Part shown: in pieces, positions 50,852 to 59,825 of the stretch
How positions within the stretch are numbered: the stretch's first letter is position 1
How the letters are laid out: each line of letters opens with the position of its first letter
From: Micromonospora chalcea
GTDB taxonomy: Bacteria > Actinomycetota > Actinomycetes > Mycobacteriales > Micromonosporaceae
Assembly (NCBI RefSeq): GCF_002926165.1
Contig: NZ_MAGP01000104.1
Coordinates: forward strand, 1 to 64,000
Direction: 5' to 3'
DNA: 64,000 nt
Notes under the pieces: model-generated
What the model saw: the letters and a program-made list of their open reading frames with translations, nothing else
Databases searched by the model: none
What the model was told of the DNA's origin: nothing
Made by a program: the position numbers and the translations under genes

Positions 50852-51781
50852 TCACCGGGGCGGGGGCAGCTCCCGGCGGTTGAGCTGCTCCCGCAACCCG
50901 TCCGGCAACAGCTCGCGCAGCTGGTCCGGCAGCAGCGGCGTGCCCAGCAGGCTCAACTTGAGCTGGTTGCGCTCCTGGTAGCGGCGCGGGTCGAGGCGGA
51001 CCACCCGGCCGGCGTCCTTGACGTACCGGATGTGCACCGAGCCCTCGGTCGCCGCCTGCCGGATCAGCAGCCCGTCCATCTCCACCGCCACCGGCGCCGA
51101 GTCCGCGCGCAGCTCCAGGTGCACCGTCTCGTGCGCGGAGAGCAGCACCGAGCGGGAGATCCCGGCCATCGGCGCCGACGGCGTCACCACCATCGCCTCC
51201 GTGGCCGGTGAGATCAACGGGCCGCCGGCGGCGTAGCTGTACGCGGTCGAGCCGGTCGGCGTGCTCACCACCAGCGCGTCGCAGCGGTAGTAGCCGTACC
51301 GCTGGCCGTCCACCGCCAGGGTGGCCGTGACGAACCCGGCGCCGGGCTGCCGGACCAGGGCGATGTCGTTGAACGCCACCACGTCGTCGCCGCAGACGTC
51401 GCAGGCCAGGCAGGCGTGCGACTCGACGGTGAAGTCGTGCTCCACCAGCCGTTCCAGCGCCCGGGGCAGGTCCGGCGGCTCCACCTCGACCAGGAAGCCG
51501 ACCCGGCCCAGGTGGACGCCGAGCACCGGCTTCGGGTCGCGTACGGCCATCCGCAGCGCGCCCAGCATGGTGCCGTCGCCGCCGATGCTGATCAGCGCGG
51601 CGCAGCGGTCGGCCAGCTCGTCCGCGGCGACCGCCTCCACCGCGGCCGGCACGCGCGTACGGTCCTCGGCGCGTACGGCGAGGGTGATCCGGTGCCGGGC
51701 CGCCCAGTCCACGATGATCCGCACCACCTCGGAGACGTCCCGGGTGGGGTGCAGCACCAGCCCCAGCACATCTCCCGCCAC
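50852..51781 (-). CDS. nadK: NAD kinase
   Basis: 309 residues. Phosphorylates NAD to NADP. Family marks: ISIGGDGTML (GGDG at 67-70), GVHLGRVGFLVEV, FNDIALVRQPGAG, CDALVVSTPTGSTAYSYAAGGPLISP and the later SAPMAGISRSVLLS-type region. The C-terminal tail (TPLLPDQLRELLPDGLREQL) is longer than usual and typical of actinobacteria; a second NadK copy is common in this group. The start is GTG with no strong ribosome site. It is alone between a convergent pgm and a divergent sugar nucleotidyltransferase. Confidence 0.93.
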   Translation of the reverse strand: MAGDVLGLVLHPTRDVSEVVRIIVDWAARHRITLAVRAEDRTRVPAAVEAVAADELADRCAALISIGGDGTMLGALRMAVRDPKPVLGVHLGRVGFLVEVEPPDLPRALERLVEHDFTVESHACLACDVCGDDVVAFNDIALVRQPGAGFVTATLAVDGQRYGYYRCDALVVSTPTGSTAYSYAAGGPLISPATEAMVVTPSAPMAGISRSVLLSAHETVHLELRADSAPVAVEMDGLLIRQAATEGSVHIRYVKDAGRVVRLDPRRYQERNQLKLSLLGTPLLPDQLRELLPDGLREQLNRRELPPPR

Positions 51782-51929
51782 CGGTACAGCTCATCACAGC
51801 GGCGCGCGGCGGCGGGCCCACCCGCGGGCGCGAAGCCGGGGAAACGCCCCCGAACAGGTGATTTCCGTACCCCCGGGTGGGTCCGGTTCGTTGGACGCGA
51901 GGTAGGGCGGGGGAACGAGTGGAGAGTCG

Positions 51930-52658
51930 ATGCATGTCGTGATCATGGCGGGCGGCGCGGGAGTACGGCTGCGTCCCTACACCTCCACCCTGCCCAAGCC
52001 GCTCGTGCCCATCGGCGAGAGCTACGCGATCCTCGAGATCGTCCTGCGGCAGCTCGCCGATCGCGGCTTCACCCACGTCACCCTGGCGATCAACCACCTG
52101 GGCGCGTTGATCCGGGCCTTCGTCGGCGACGGCTCCCGGTTCGGCCTGGCGGTCGACTACGTCGAGGAGGACCGGCCGCTGTCGACCATCGGCCCGCTCT
52201 TCGGCATCCGGCACCGGCTGCCCGAGCACTTCCTGGTGATGAACGGCGACGTGCTCACCGACCTCGACTACGCCGACCTCCTGGCCACCCACGCGCGGTC
52301 GGGCGCGCCGCTGACGGTGGCCACCTACCGGCGTACCGTCAAGATCGACTTCGGGGTTCTTGAACTGGCCGGCGACAAGATCACATCTTTCTCCGAGAAG
52401 CCGGTCCTGCACTACCGGGTGAGCATGGGCGTCTACGGACTCTCCCGCAGCACCATCGCCCGCTACCCGGTCGGGCAGCCGTTCGGGTTCGACCAGCTGG
52501 TGCTCGACCTGCTGGGGCGGGGCGAACCACCGGCCGGCTACGAGTTCGACGGCTACTGGCTGGACATCGGCCGCCCCGAGGACTACGACGAGGCCAACCG
52601 GTGCTTCGCCGAGGTCCGGGACCTGCTCCTGCCCGCCGGCACCCCGGCCGGGGCATGA
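51930..52658 (+). CDS. NDP-sugar nucleotidyltransferase (RmlA/GlmU-N-like)
   Basis: 242 residues, single nucleotidyltransferase domain: MHVVIMAGGAGVRLRPYTST, LPKPLVPIGE, NYH-type LAINHLG, MNGDVLTDLDYADLL, FSEKP, and closing FDGYWLDIGRPEDYDEAN. It activates a sugar-1-phosphate, probably to a UDP, CDP or GDP sugar. GGAGAG precedes the ATG. It overlaps the next gene (ATGA at 52655-52658) and opens the Wzx/Wzy-type locus. Which sugar is unknown; the closest well-known relatives are mannose- and heptose-phosphate transferases. Confidence 0.87.
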   Translation: MHVVIMAGGAGVRLRPYTSTLPKPLVPIGESYAILEIVLRQLADRGFTHVTLAINHLGALIRAFVGDGSRFGLAVDYVEEDRPLSTIGPLFGIRHRLPEHFLVMNGDVLTDLDYADLLATHARSGAPLTVATYRRTVKIDFGVLELAGDKITSFSEKPVLHYRVSMGVYGLSRSTIARYPVGQPFGFDQLVLDLLGRGEPPAGYEFDGYWLDIGRPEDYDEANRCFAEVRDLLLPAGTPAGA

Positions 52659-53551
52659 TGCGCGTACTCCTCTTCGGCGCCTCCGGCTTCATCGGCGCGC
52701 ACGTACGACGGGAGCTGGCCGCCACGGCGGACCTCACGTGCCCGTCGCGCGACGAGTGCGAACTGGTCACCGCGGCGCCGGAGACGCTGCGTGCGCTGCT
52801 CGACACCGTCCGGCCGGATGCGGTGGTCAACTGTGCCGGCGCGGTGAGCGGCACCGCCGAGGACCTCGTCCGGGCCAACACGCTGGTGACCGCCAAGCTG
52901 GTCGACGCCGTCGCCGTCGCCGCGCCCCGCGCCCGCCTGGTCCGCCTCGGCTCCGCCGCCGAGTACGGTCCCGTTCCGTTCGGCGCTGCGGCCGCCGAGG
53001 ACCTGCCAGCGGCGCCGGTCAGTGCCTACGGCGTGAGTCAGGCCGCGGCGACCCGCCTCACGGAGCTGTCGGCCGCAGCCGGCCGGGTGGACGCGGTAGT
53101 GCTCCGGGTGTTCAACCCCGTCGGTCCCGGCATGCCCCGCACGACGCTGCTCGGCCGGGTGGCGGCGCTGCTGTCGCGCCTCGCGCCCGGCGAGGACCTG
53201 CGCACCGGCCCGCTGGACGCGTACCGGGACTTCGTGGACGTGCGGGACGTGGCCGCCGCGGTCGGGCGGGCGGTGACCGTCACGGCGCCGCGAGCCCGTG
53301 TCCTCAACGTGGCGAGCGGCCGGGCGGTGCCCGTGCGCGACGCCGTCCACCTGCTGGTCACGGCGGCCGGCCGGCCGGTCCGCGTCCGGGAGGACCATGC
53401 GCCGTCCCCCCGCTCCGCCGACGTGGGCTGGATGCGCGCCGACGTCGGCCTGGCCGCCTCGGTCCTGGGGTGGACGCCCGAACACGACCTGTACGACTCG
53501 GTCGGCGCGCTGTGGAGCCAGGCGGCTCCGGCGGCTGCGCCGGCTCGTTGA
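52655..53551 (+). CDS. NAD-dependent epimerase/dehydratase with altered catalytic motif
   Basis: 298 residues, extended SDR. Cofactor loop LLFGASGFIGAHV, VVNCAGAVSG, GSAAEYGPVPFG, and RVFNPVGPGMPRT. The usual Y-x-x-x-K reads YGVSQ (CAG codon at 53041-53043), so the catalytic lysine is replaced by glutamine. The change is one base from AAG. The enzyme could be inactive, or a reductase or binding protein with a shifted mechanism. ATG 52655 overlaps the nucleotidyltransferase stop; a second ATG is next to it. It precedes the LegB-like gene by 49 bases. Confidence 0.82.
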   Translation: MMRVLLFGASGFIGAHVRRELAATADLTCPSRDECELVTAAPETLRALLDTVRPDAVVNCAGAVSGTAEDLVRANTLVTAKLVDAVAVAAPRARLVRLGSAAEYGPVPFGAAAAEDLPAAPVSAYGVSQAAATRLTELSAAAGRVDAVVLRVFNPVGPGMPRTTLLGRVAALLSRLAPGEDLRTGPLDAYRDFVDVRDVAAAVGRAVTVTAPRARVLNVASGRAVPVRDAVHLLVTAAGRPVRVREDHAPSPRSADVGWMRADVGLAASVLGWTPEHDLYDSVGALWSQAAPAAAPAR

Positions 53552-53600
53552 GCCGACCCGGTACCGGTACGGCCGGACCGGTGAAGAGGAGGAGCGAATC

Positions 53601-54608
53601 ATGACCGCACAGTCGTCCGACGGGCCGGTGGTGGTGACCGGAGCCGGTGGCTTCATCGGCTCCCACCTGGTGGAGGCCCTCGTCGCCGCGGGCCACCCGG
53701 TACGCGCCCTCGTGCGCTACAACGGCGCCGGATCGCACGGCTGGCTGGACACCTTCGGCCCGGACCAGTTGGCCGGCGTCGAGGTCGTCGCGGGGGACAT
53801 CCGCGACCGGGGGATGGTGCAGCGGCTTGTCGACGGCGCCTCCACCGTCTATCACCTGGCCGCGCTGGGTGGCATCCCGTACTCGTATCTCGCGCCGCAG
53901 TCCTACGTGGACACCAACATCACCGGCACGCTCAACGTGCTGGAGAGCGCGCGGACGGCCGGCGTCGGCCGGGTCGTGGTCACCTCTACGAGCGAGGTGT
54001 ACGGGACGGCCACCACGGTCCCGATGACCGAGCAGCACCGGTTGCGCGGGCAGTCGCCGTACTCCGCCTCCAAGATCGGCGCGGACAAGCTGGCCGAGAG
54101 CTACCACCTCAGTTTCGGCCTGCCGGTGGTCACGCTGCGGCCGTTCAACACGTACGGCCCCCGGCAGTCCACCCGGGCGGTCATCCCCACCATCATCAGC
54201 CAGCTGGCGAAGGAGGACGGGGTGATCCGGCTGGGCGCGCTGCGTACCACCCGGGACCTCCTCTACGTGACGGACACCGTGGCCGCGTTCCAGGCCGTCG
54301 GCACGGCACCCGACGACGCTGTGGTGGGCGGCGTGTTCCAGGCCGCGACGGGCCGGGAGACCTCGGTCGGCGACCTGGTCCGCAAGATCGCCGCGATGTT
54401 CGGCGCCCAGCCGGAGGTGGTGGTCACCGAGTCCCGGCTCCGCCCGGCGGAGTCCGAGGTGGAACGCCTGCTCGGCGACGCCGGCCTGCTCCGGTCGCGG
54501 ACCGGGTGGCAGCCCGTCACGAGCATCGACGAGGGGCTGAAGGCGACAGTCGAGTGGTTCCTCGATCCGGCCAATCTCGCGCGTTACCGCTCCGACCGGG
54601 CGGTGTGA
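53601..54608 (+). CDS. NDP-sugar 4,6-dehydratase, LegB-like
   Basis: 335 residues, extended SDR: VVTGAGGFIGSHLVEALVAA, ALVRYNGAGSHGWLD, VAGDIRDRGMVQRL, YHLAALGGIPYSYLAP, STSEVYGTA, catalytic PYSASK, and LRPFNTYGPRQSTRAVIPTI. The combination HGWLD, IPYSY and GPRQSTRAVIPTI is characteristic of LegB-type dehydratases that make UDP-4-keto-6-deoxy-GlcNAc for legionaminic-type or related amino sugars. GAGGAGGAG lies before the ATG; upstream frame is shadow. An EpsN/PglE-like aminotransferase at 61030 is the likely next enzyme. Confidence 0.88.
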   Translation: MTAQSSDGPVVVTGAGGFIGSHLVEALVAAGHPVRALVRYNGAGSHGWLDTFGPDQLAGVEVVAGDIRDRGMVQRLVDGASTVYHLAALGGIPYSYLAPQSYVDTNITGTLNVLESARTAGVGRVVVTSTSEVYGTATTVPMTEQHRLRGQSPYSASKIGADKLAESYHLSFGLPVVTLRPFNTYGPRQSTRAVIPTIISQLAKEDGVIRLGALRTTRDLLYVTDTVAAFQAVGTAPDDAVVGGVFQAATGRETSVGDLVRKIAAMFGAQPEVVVTESRLRPAESEVERLLGDAGLLRSRTGWQPVTSIDEGLKATVEWFLDPANLARYRSDRAV

Positions 54609-54643
54609 CGGGTTCCAAGCTCGGTGCCGCAGGAGGCTCGAAC

Positions 54644-55927
54644 GTGATGGTGATGCAGGACAGCCGCCGGTCGTCGGCGATCGGCACGGTCCGCGGCCCC
54701 GGTGGGCCCGCAGGACCGGAGACACCGGTACGGCGCACGGGTGGTGTCGTCTCGACGGTGCTGCGCGCCACCGCCGTGGTGCTGGTGCTCAACTTCGACC
54801 AGTTCCCGCGCATGGTCGGCCGCGGGTTCCTGATCGCCGCAGTGGTGCTCGCGGTCCCGTTGCTCCTGCACGAGCTGCTCCGTCCGGCCTCGCGGTCCCG
54901 GACAGTGATCTTCTGGACCCTCGTGGTCTTCGGCGTCCTCGCCTTGCCGGGAATCCTGCACCCGCCGGAGACGGACTACGGCCGGCAGAAGTTCCTGCTG
55001 CTCATGACGCTGACCGTGTTCGCCACGGCGGCGGTGGCGGTGCTGCGCGGGCGGCGTGACGTCGAGATGTTCGCCGCCGTCTTCGTCCTGTCGGGGGTGG
55101 TGCTCGCGATCGCCACGCTCAACGGTGATCCGCAGGACGGCCGGGCCGACGGCTTCGGCTCCAACCCGATCTGGCTGGCCCGGGCAATCGGCGGTGCGCT
55201 CGTCGCTCTCACCTGGCTCTATCTGCGCAAACGGGTGGCGGCGTGGTGGGCGGCGGGCCTGGCGGTGCTGCTCGGCCTCGGTCTTCTGGCGACCGGCTCC
55301 CGGGGACCGCTGCTGGCCACTGTGGTGGCCCTCTTCATCCTGGTGCTGGCCGGGTTCCGCCTGAAGATCCGGCGGGGCCGGCGTGAGTGGGTAGGTCTGG
55401 GCCTGATGGGCGGCCTGGTGCTCGCCGTCATCGCCCTGCCGTCGCTGCTGCCGCCCCGGGTGTACGCGCTCCTGGTCGATCCGAGCGAGGAGATGTTCGG
55501 CACCGCCCGAGCGGAGATGCGGGAGGTCAGCGTGCCGATGATCGCCGAGAATCCGGGCGGCGTCGGCTACGGCAACTGGGGCGACTACTCCGGCATGCTC
55601 GTGCACAACTATCCGCACAACCTGTGGCTGGAGCTGCCGGCCGAGGCGGGCTGGCTGGTGGGCGGGGCCTTCATCTTGGCCACCGTGGTCGTCGCGGCGG
55701 GGCTCTGGCGCGCAACCAGGCGTGATCCGGTGGCTGGGTTCGTCCTGGCCGTGCTGGCCTTCAACGTGGTGGCGGTGTCGACGTCCGGGGACGTGAACGC
55801 CGGTCGTCCGCTCTTCGCCGCGTTGGCCCTCGGCGTGCTCGTGCTGGCCGGGGCGACACTGCCCGCCGGGGTACGGGCTCGCGGCGGGCGGACGCGGCCG
55901 GTCGACCGCCCGGGGGTCGCTGGGTGA
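54644..55927 (+). CDS. O-antigen polymerase/ligase-like membrane protein (Wzy_C type)
   Basis: 427 residues, about eleven membrane segments. The central region has GFGSNPIWLARAIGGALVAL and LLATGSRGPLLATVVALFIL, the Wzy_C/O-antigen ligase core, and the large outer loop with MLVHNYPHNLWLELPAEAGW, whose HN and E-x-G positions are typical. It would polymerise or transfer lipid-linked repeat units outside the cell. AGGAGG (54631-54636) is seven bases before GTG 54644; ATG 54647 is nearly as good. The stop overlaps the flippase start (GTGA), so Wzy and Wzx are co-translated. Confidence 0.86.
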   Translation: MMVMQDSRRSSAIGTVRGPGGPAGPETPVRRTGGVVSTVLRATAVVLVLNFDQFPRMVGRGFLIAAVVLAVPLLLHELLRPASRSRTVIFWTLVVFGVLALPGILHPPETDYGRQKFLLLMTLTVFATAAVAVLRGRRDVEMFAAVFVLSGVVLAIATLNGDPQDGRADGFGSNPIWLARAIGGALVALTWLYLRKRVAAWWAAGLAVLLGLGLLATGSRGPLLATVVALFILVLAGFRLKIRRGRREWVGLGLMGGLVLAVIALPSLLPPRVYALLVDPSEEMFGTARAEMREVSVPMIAENPGGVGYGNWGDYSGMLVHNYPHNLWLELPAEAGWLVGGAFILATVVVAAGLWRATRRDPVAGFVLAVLAFNVVAVSTSGDVNAGRPLFAALALGVLVLAGATLPAGVRARGGRTRPVDRPGVAG

Positions 55928-57246
55928 GGTGGCGGGCGCGGCTCGCCATGTCGAGCGGGCGGCGCGGAGTGCTCGGCATCGCCGCCGGGTCGGCCGGCGG
56001 TCAACTGCTGGCGCTGGCCGCGGTCCCGTTGCTCGCGAGGCTCTACCGCCCGGCTGACTTCGGCGTGCTCGCCGTGGTCGCCGCGCTCGTGCTCACAGTG
56101 GGCACGGTGGCCGCGCTCCGGTTCGAGATGGCCGTTCCGCTTCCCGAGCGGGAGGAGGACGCACGCGCGCTGGTGCGGCTCGGCCTCGTCGCGGCCGCCG
56201 GCACGGCGATCCTGGCATCGGCGGTCGTCCTGCTGGCGGGGGACCGGGCGGCGCTCTGGTTCGGTCAGCCCGAACTGGCCCGCTGGCTCTGGGTGGTGCC
56301 GCCCTCCGCCGCCGCGATGGGTGTCGTCCTCGTGCTGAACCAGTTCGCGGTGCGGCACCGTCGTTACGGCGCGATCGGCCGGCGCAACCTCTTCCAGTCC
56401 GTGGCGGTGGTGGTCACCCAGATCGTGGCCGGAGTGGCGGGACTTCGCCCCGGTGGCCTGGCGCTCGGCTTCGGGTTCGGTCAGGTCGCGGCCGCCGCGG
56501 TCCTGCTCCGGGACGCCCGTCGGCGCGGCGCGACCGCCCGGGCCGGCCGGCGGCCGCCACGCCTGCTGGCGGTCGCACGCCGGTACCGGCGGTTCCCGTT
56601 CCTCCTGGCCCCGTCCGGTCTGCTCAACGTCCTCGGCACGCAGTTGCCGGTGCTGCTCATCGCCTACTGGTACGGCTCGGCGGTGGCCGGCTGGCTGGGA
56701 CTGACCCAGCGGGTGCTCGCCATGCCCGCCGCGCTCGTGGCGTCCGCGGTGGCCCAGGTCTACCTGGGGGAGATCGCCCGGATCGCCAGGGAGCAGCCCC
56801 GGAGCGGCCGGCGCGCGTTTCTGCGCGCCAGCCGGAGGCTGGCGCTGGTCGCCGGTCCCGGCGCGCTCCTCGTGGTGGTCGGCGCGCCCGCGGCCTTCAG
56901 CCTGGTCTTCGGCGCGCAGTGGCACAGCAGCGGCGCCTATGCCCAGGCCCTGGCCGTCTTCATGGCGGCGCAACTCGTGGTCTCTCCGCTGTCGCAGACG
57001 CTTGTCGTGTTCGAACGACAGGGTCTTCAGCTCGCCTGGGACGCGGGCCGCGTCGCGCTGGTGGCGGGAGCCGTGTCCGTGGTGGCTCTGGTCGGCGGGT
57101 CACCGCTGACCGCGGTGTGGGCGTTCGGGGTGTCCGGCGCGCTGGCGTACGGCGTCGGGTGGCTGATGTCGCTGCGGGTCGTGACGGCGGCCGGCCGGGA
57201 CCGCGGTCGTCCCCGCCCCGCGCCGCAACTCGTGTCGCAGGGGTGA
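55924..57246 (+). CDS. Wzx-type polysaccharide flippase (MVF/oligosaccharide flippase family)
   Basis: 440 residues with about twelve membrane segments in a repeating pattern. The opening VLGIAAGSAGGQLLALAAVP followed by LARLYRPADFGVLAVVAA is the conserved N-terminus of the polysaccharide_synt family, and LFQSVAVVVTQIVAGVAG marks the middle. It should flip undecaprenyl-diphosphate-linked repeat units to the outer face. GTG start in a 4-base overlap with the Wzy-like gene. Its presence with Wzy indicates a Wzx/Wzy route separate from the ABC route at the left end. Confidence 0.9.
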   Translation: MRWRARLAMSSGRRGVLGIAAGSAGGQLLALAAVPLLARLYRPADFGVLAVVAALVLTVGTVAALRFEMAVPLPEREEDARALVRLGLVAAAGTAILASAVVLLAGDRAALWFGQPELARWLWVVPPSAAAMGVVLVLNQFAVRHRRYGAIGRRNLFQSVAVVVTQIVAGVAGLRPGGLALGFGFGQVAAAAVLLRDARRRGATARAGRRPPRLLAVARRYRRFPFLLAPSGLLNVLGTQLPVLLIAYWYGSAVAGWLGLTQRVLAMPAALVASAVAQVYLGEIARIAREQPRSGRRAFLRASRRLALVAGPGALLVVVGAPAAFSLVFGAQWHSSGAYAQALAVFMAAQLVVSPLSQTLVVFERQGLQLAWDAGRVALVAGAVSVVALVGGSPLTAVWAFGVSGALAYGVGWLMSLRVVTAAGRDRGRPRPAPQLVSQG

Positions 57247-57300
57247 GGCGTTCGACACCTTTCGTCATTTCTTGTCCGGGAAGAAATCGTTTATCCCTGC

Positions 57301-58680
57301 ATGACGAACGACCTGCATCCGGAGCCGGCACCGCGCCTGCTGATCGTCTCGTACCACTTCCCACCGGCGGAGACCGTCGGCGCCCGCCGTCCCGCGGCCC
57401 TCGCGGCGTTCGCGGCACGACAGGGGTGGGACGTCCGGGTACTGACAGCGGTCGGGGCGAACCAGGGCACGGTTCCCGTCCCGGTGCCCGAGGAGCACCT
57501 GATCCGGGTCGCGCCGTCACCACGGCTGCCACGGCCCGGCCGAGGCGGGGGCGGCGCGGTGACCGGCGGCGGAACAGCGTCGCCATCCCGGCTCCGGCGG
57601 ATCCGCGCCGGCGCCGATCGCCTCCTGGTGAAGGTCGGCATGGAGCTGTTGCTGCCGGACCCGCAGCTCAACTGGATCCGTCCACCGGCGCGCACCTTCG
57701 ACCGGGCCGCCGCGGGCTGGCGCCCGGACGTCATCCTGGCGTCCGGCCCGCCCTTCTCCGGGTTCGTGGTGGCCGCGACGCTCGCCCGGCGGTTCCGGGC
57801 GCCCTGGGTCGCGGACTACCGGGATCTGTGGTCGGTCGGCAACGACCACTGGGTCCGGACAGCGCTACGCCGAGCGGTCGACAAGAGGCTGGAGCGGCGA
57901 GTGCTGCGGACGGTCGCGGCGTGCGTGACGGTCTCGGAGCCGCTGGCCGACACGATCCACCACACGTTCGGGGTGCGGACGCGTGTGGTGATGAACGGCA
58001 TCGACCGTCGGCCGGTGCCGGCGGAGTCCGCCGCGACTCCCGCTGGCGTCGATGCGTCGGGGGCCACTCTGACGCTCGCACACACCGGTTACATCTATCC
58101 GGGCAGGCGTGACCCGGGCCCGCTCGTCGACGCGATCGCCCTGCTCGGCGCGGACGCCGCTCGGGTGCATGTGATCTTCGCGGGGGAGGACCACGGCATC
58201 ACCCGCGCCGCCGCCGAGCGGGCCGGCGTGGCCGACTCCGTCACGCTGCTCGGCCCGGTCTCGCCGGAGAAGTCGTGGCGGATCCAGGCCGACGCGGACG
58301 CGCTGGTCCTGCTCATGTGGAACGATCCGCGGGACGCCGGCACGATGACCGGCAAGATCTTCGACTATCTCCAGGCCCGCCGCCCCGTCCTGCTGCTCGG
58401 TTACGAGAACGGCGTGGCCGCACGCCTGCTGCGCGAACGCGGCGCGGGCGTCGTGGCGAACGACCCGGCCGCGATCGCGTCCCAGTTGCGGGAGTGGCTG
58501 GCCGTGAAGGAGCGGACCGGGCGGGTGCCGGCCGTGCCGGCCACCGCGCTGGACGGACTGTTCCGGGAGGATCAGCTCGGCCGCTACCTCGACATCCTCC
58601 GGGACGCCGCCGGACGTCAGCGGACGGGACGACGAGCAGGCCCGCCCGGTCCGGCGGCGGTCTCGGCGACGGTCCGGTAG
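57301..58680 (+). CDS. GT4-type glycosyltransferase (WbuB-like subfamily)
   Basis: 459 residues. N-terminal LLIVSYHFPPAETVGARRPA, VADYRDLWSVGNDHWV, MNGID, C-terminal LAHTGYIYPGRRDPGPLVDA and MTGKIFDYLQARRPVLLLG. Layout and motifs match the enzyme at 12555-13937, so the two loci share a transferase type. No ribosome site is visible; the 54-base interval before it is AT-rich with TTGTCC and TATCCC. It overlaps the convergent transferase gene at its 3' end by 64 bases. Confidence 0.85.
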   Translation: MTNDLHPEPAPRLLIVSYHFPPAETVGARRPAALAAFAARQGWDVRVLTAVGANQGTVPVPVPEEHLIRVAPSPRLPRPGRGGGGAVTGGGTASPSRLRRIRAGADRLLVKVGMELLLPDPQLNWIRPPARTFDRAAAGWRPDVILASGPPFSGFVVAATLARRFRAPWVADYRDLWSVGNDHWVRTALRRAVDKRLERRVLRTVAACVTVSEPLADTIHHTFGVRTRVVMNGIDRRPVPAESAATPAGVDASGATLTLAHTGYIYPGRRDPGPLVDAIALLGADAARVHVIFAGEDHGITRAAAERAGVADSVTLLGPVSPEKSWRIQADADALVLLMWNDPRDAGTMTGKIFDYLQARRPVLLLGYENGVAARLLRERGAGVVANDPAAIASQLREWLAVKERTGRVPAVPATALDGLFREDQLGRYLDILRDAAGRQRTGRRAGPPGPAAVSATVR

Positions 58681-59825
58681 AACGACGCCCGGCGGGCGTC
58701 CAGCGTCTCGGCGGAGAAGTCATGTGCCCGGCGCAGGTTGCGGGCCGAGGCGTCCGCGAGCCGGCGCGGGTCGGCCAGCATCGCGGTGACGGCGGCGGCC
58801 AGAGCGGCCGGGTCGTCGGGTGGAACCAGGCACTCCGGATCGAGCAACTCCGGGATGCCCCCGGCGGTCGAACCGATCGCCGGAAGCGCCCGGGCCATCG
58901 CCTCGATGAGCGCCCGGGGCAGGCCCTCGGTGCGGGACGGCATCACGAACAGGTCGGCCGCGTCCAGTTGGCGGCGGACCGCGTCGGCGTCGGGCAGCGG
59001 ACCGGTGAACCTCAGCCGGTCGGCCACTCCCGACCGGTCGGCCAACCGCTCCAGGTGGGGGCGGTAGGCGCCCACGCCGACATGCACGAGCCGAGCCCGG
59101 GGACCGTCGGCGGGCATCAGCGCCAACGCGGAGATGAGCGTGTCGATCCCCTTGTAGAGCTGTTCGAGCGAGCCGACGGAAACCACTGTCGCCTCGTCCG
59201 GGAGCCGCCGGACCGGCCGGGCCCGCGGCACGAACGCCGCCGGCGGCAGGTCGACGCTGGAGATGCCGGCCGTGGGCGTGGTCGGCAACGTGGGATACCT
59301 GCGTTGCAGGCGCCGTTCCGTCTCGTACGCCACCGCGGCGGCCTCGCGGCACTGCCCGCGCAGCGTCCGGGTGGACAGCGTGCGCAGCAGCGGCCGCAGC
59401 GGATGCCGGACGACTCCCGGGGCGAGCACGTCGTACGGATCGCCGATCACTTCGAGCGCGTACGGGAGCCGCGCCCGGCTACGCGCCCGGGCCAGCAGTG
59501 AGCCGATCGGTGACGGTACCCGGAGCACCACGGCGTCCGCTGGTTCCGCAGCGGCGCTCACCGCCTCGGCGATCGCCCGCCGCCCGAGCAGGTAACCCCG
59601 GGGCCCGACGTAGTACGGCAACGCCCACACCTCGACGCCGTCCCCGTCGACCCGGGCCGCGGCCTCCGGCCGTCGGTCGACGTCCCGGACCCGGGCGGCG
59701 ACGCGCACCCGGTCGAAGGCGACCAGGTAGCGTCGCCAGATCGAGTTGTCCGGCCCGGCCTCGACCCACACCGCGCCGTCGGGAGTCCGGGTGAAGCGGG
59801 ACTCGGACGTCACCACGACCCGCAT
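58617..59825 (-). CDS. GT4-type glycosyltransferase
   Basis: 402 residues. The N-terminal half has VVVTSESRFTRTPDGAVW and ALEVIGDPYDVLAPG; the C-terminal half has VVSVGSLEQLYKGIDTLISA, RLVHVGVGAYRPHLERLA, and the E-x7-E motif PSRTEGLPRALIEAMA. The segment after it, GSTAGGIPELLD, is standard. Its last 64 bases overlap antisense with the end of the convergent transferase. It is the last of three minus-strand genes; the preceding transferase stop at 59825 coincides with its start. Confidence 0.85.
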   Translation of the reverse strand: MRVVVTSESRFTRTPDGAVWVEAGPDNSIWRRYLVAFDRVRVAARVRDVDRRPEAAARVDGDGVEVWALPYYVGPRGYLLGRRAIAEAVSAAAEPADAVVLRVPSPIGSLLARARSRARLPYALEVIGDPYDVLAPGVVRHPLRPLLRTLSTRTLRGQCREAAAVAYETERRLQRRYPTLPTTPTAGISSVDLPPAAFVPRARPVRRLPDEATVVSVGSLEQLYKGIDTLISALALMPADGPRARLVHVGVGAYRPHLERLADRSGVADRLRFTGPLPDADAVRRQLDAADLFVMPSRTEGLPRALIEAMARALPAIGSTAGGIPELLDPECLVPPDDPAALAAAVTAMLADPRRLADASARNLRRAHDFSAETLDARRASFYRTVAETAAGPGGPARRPVR

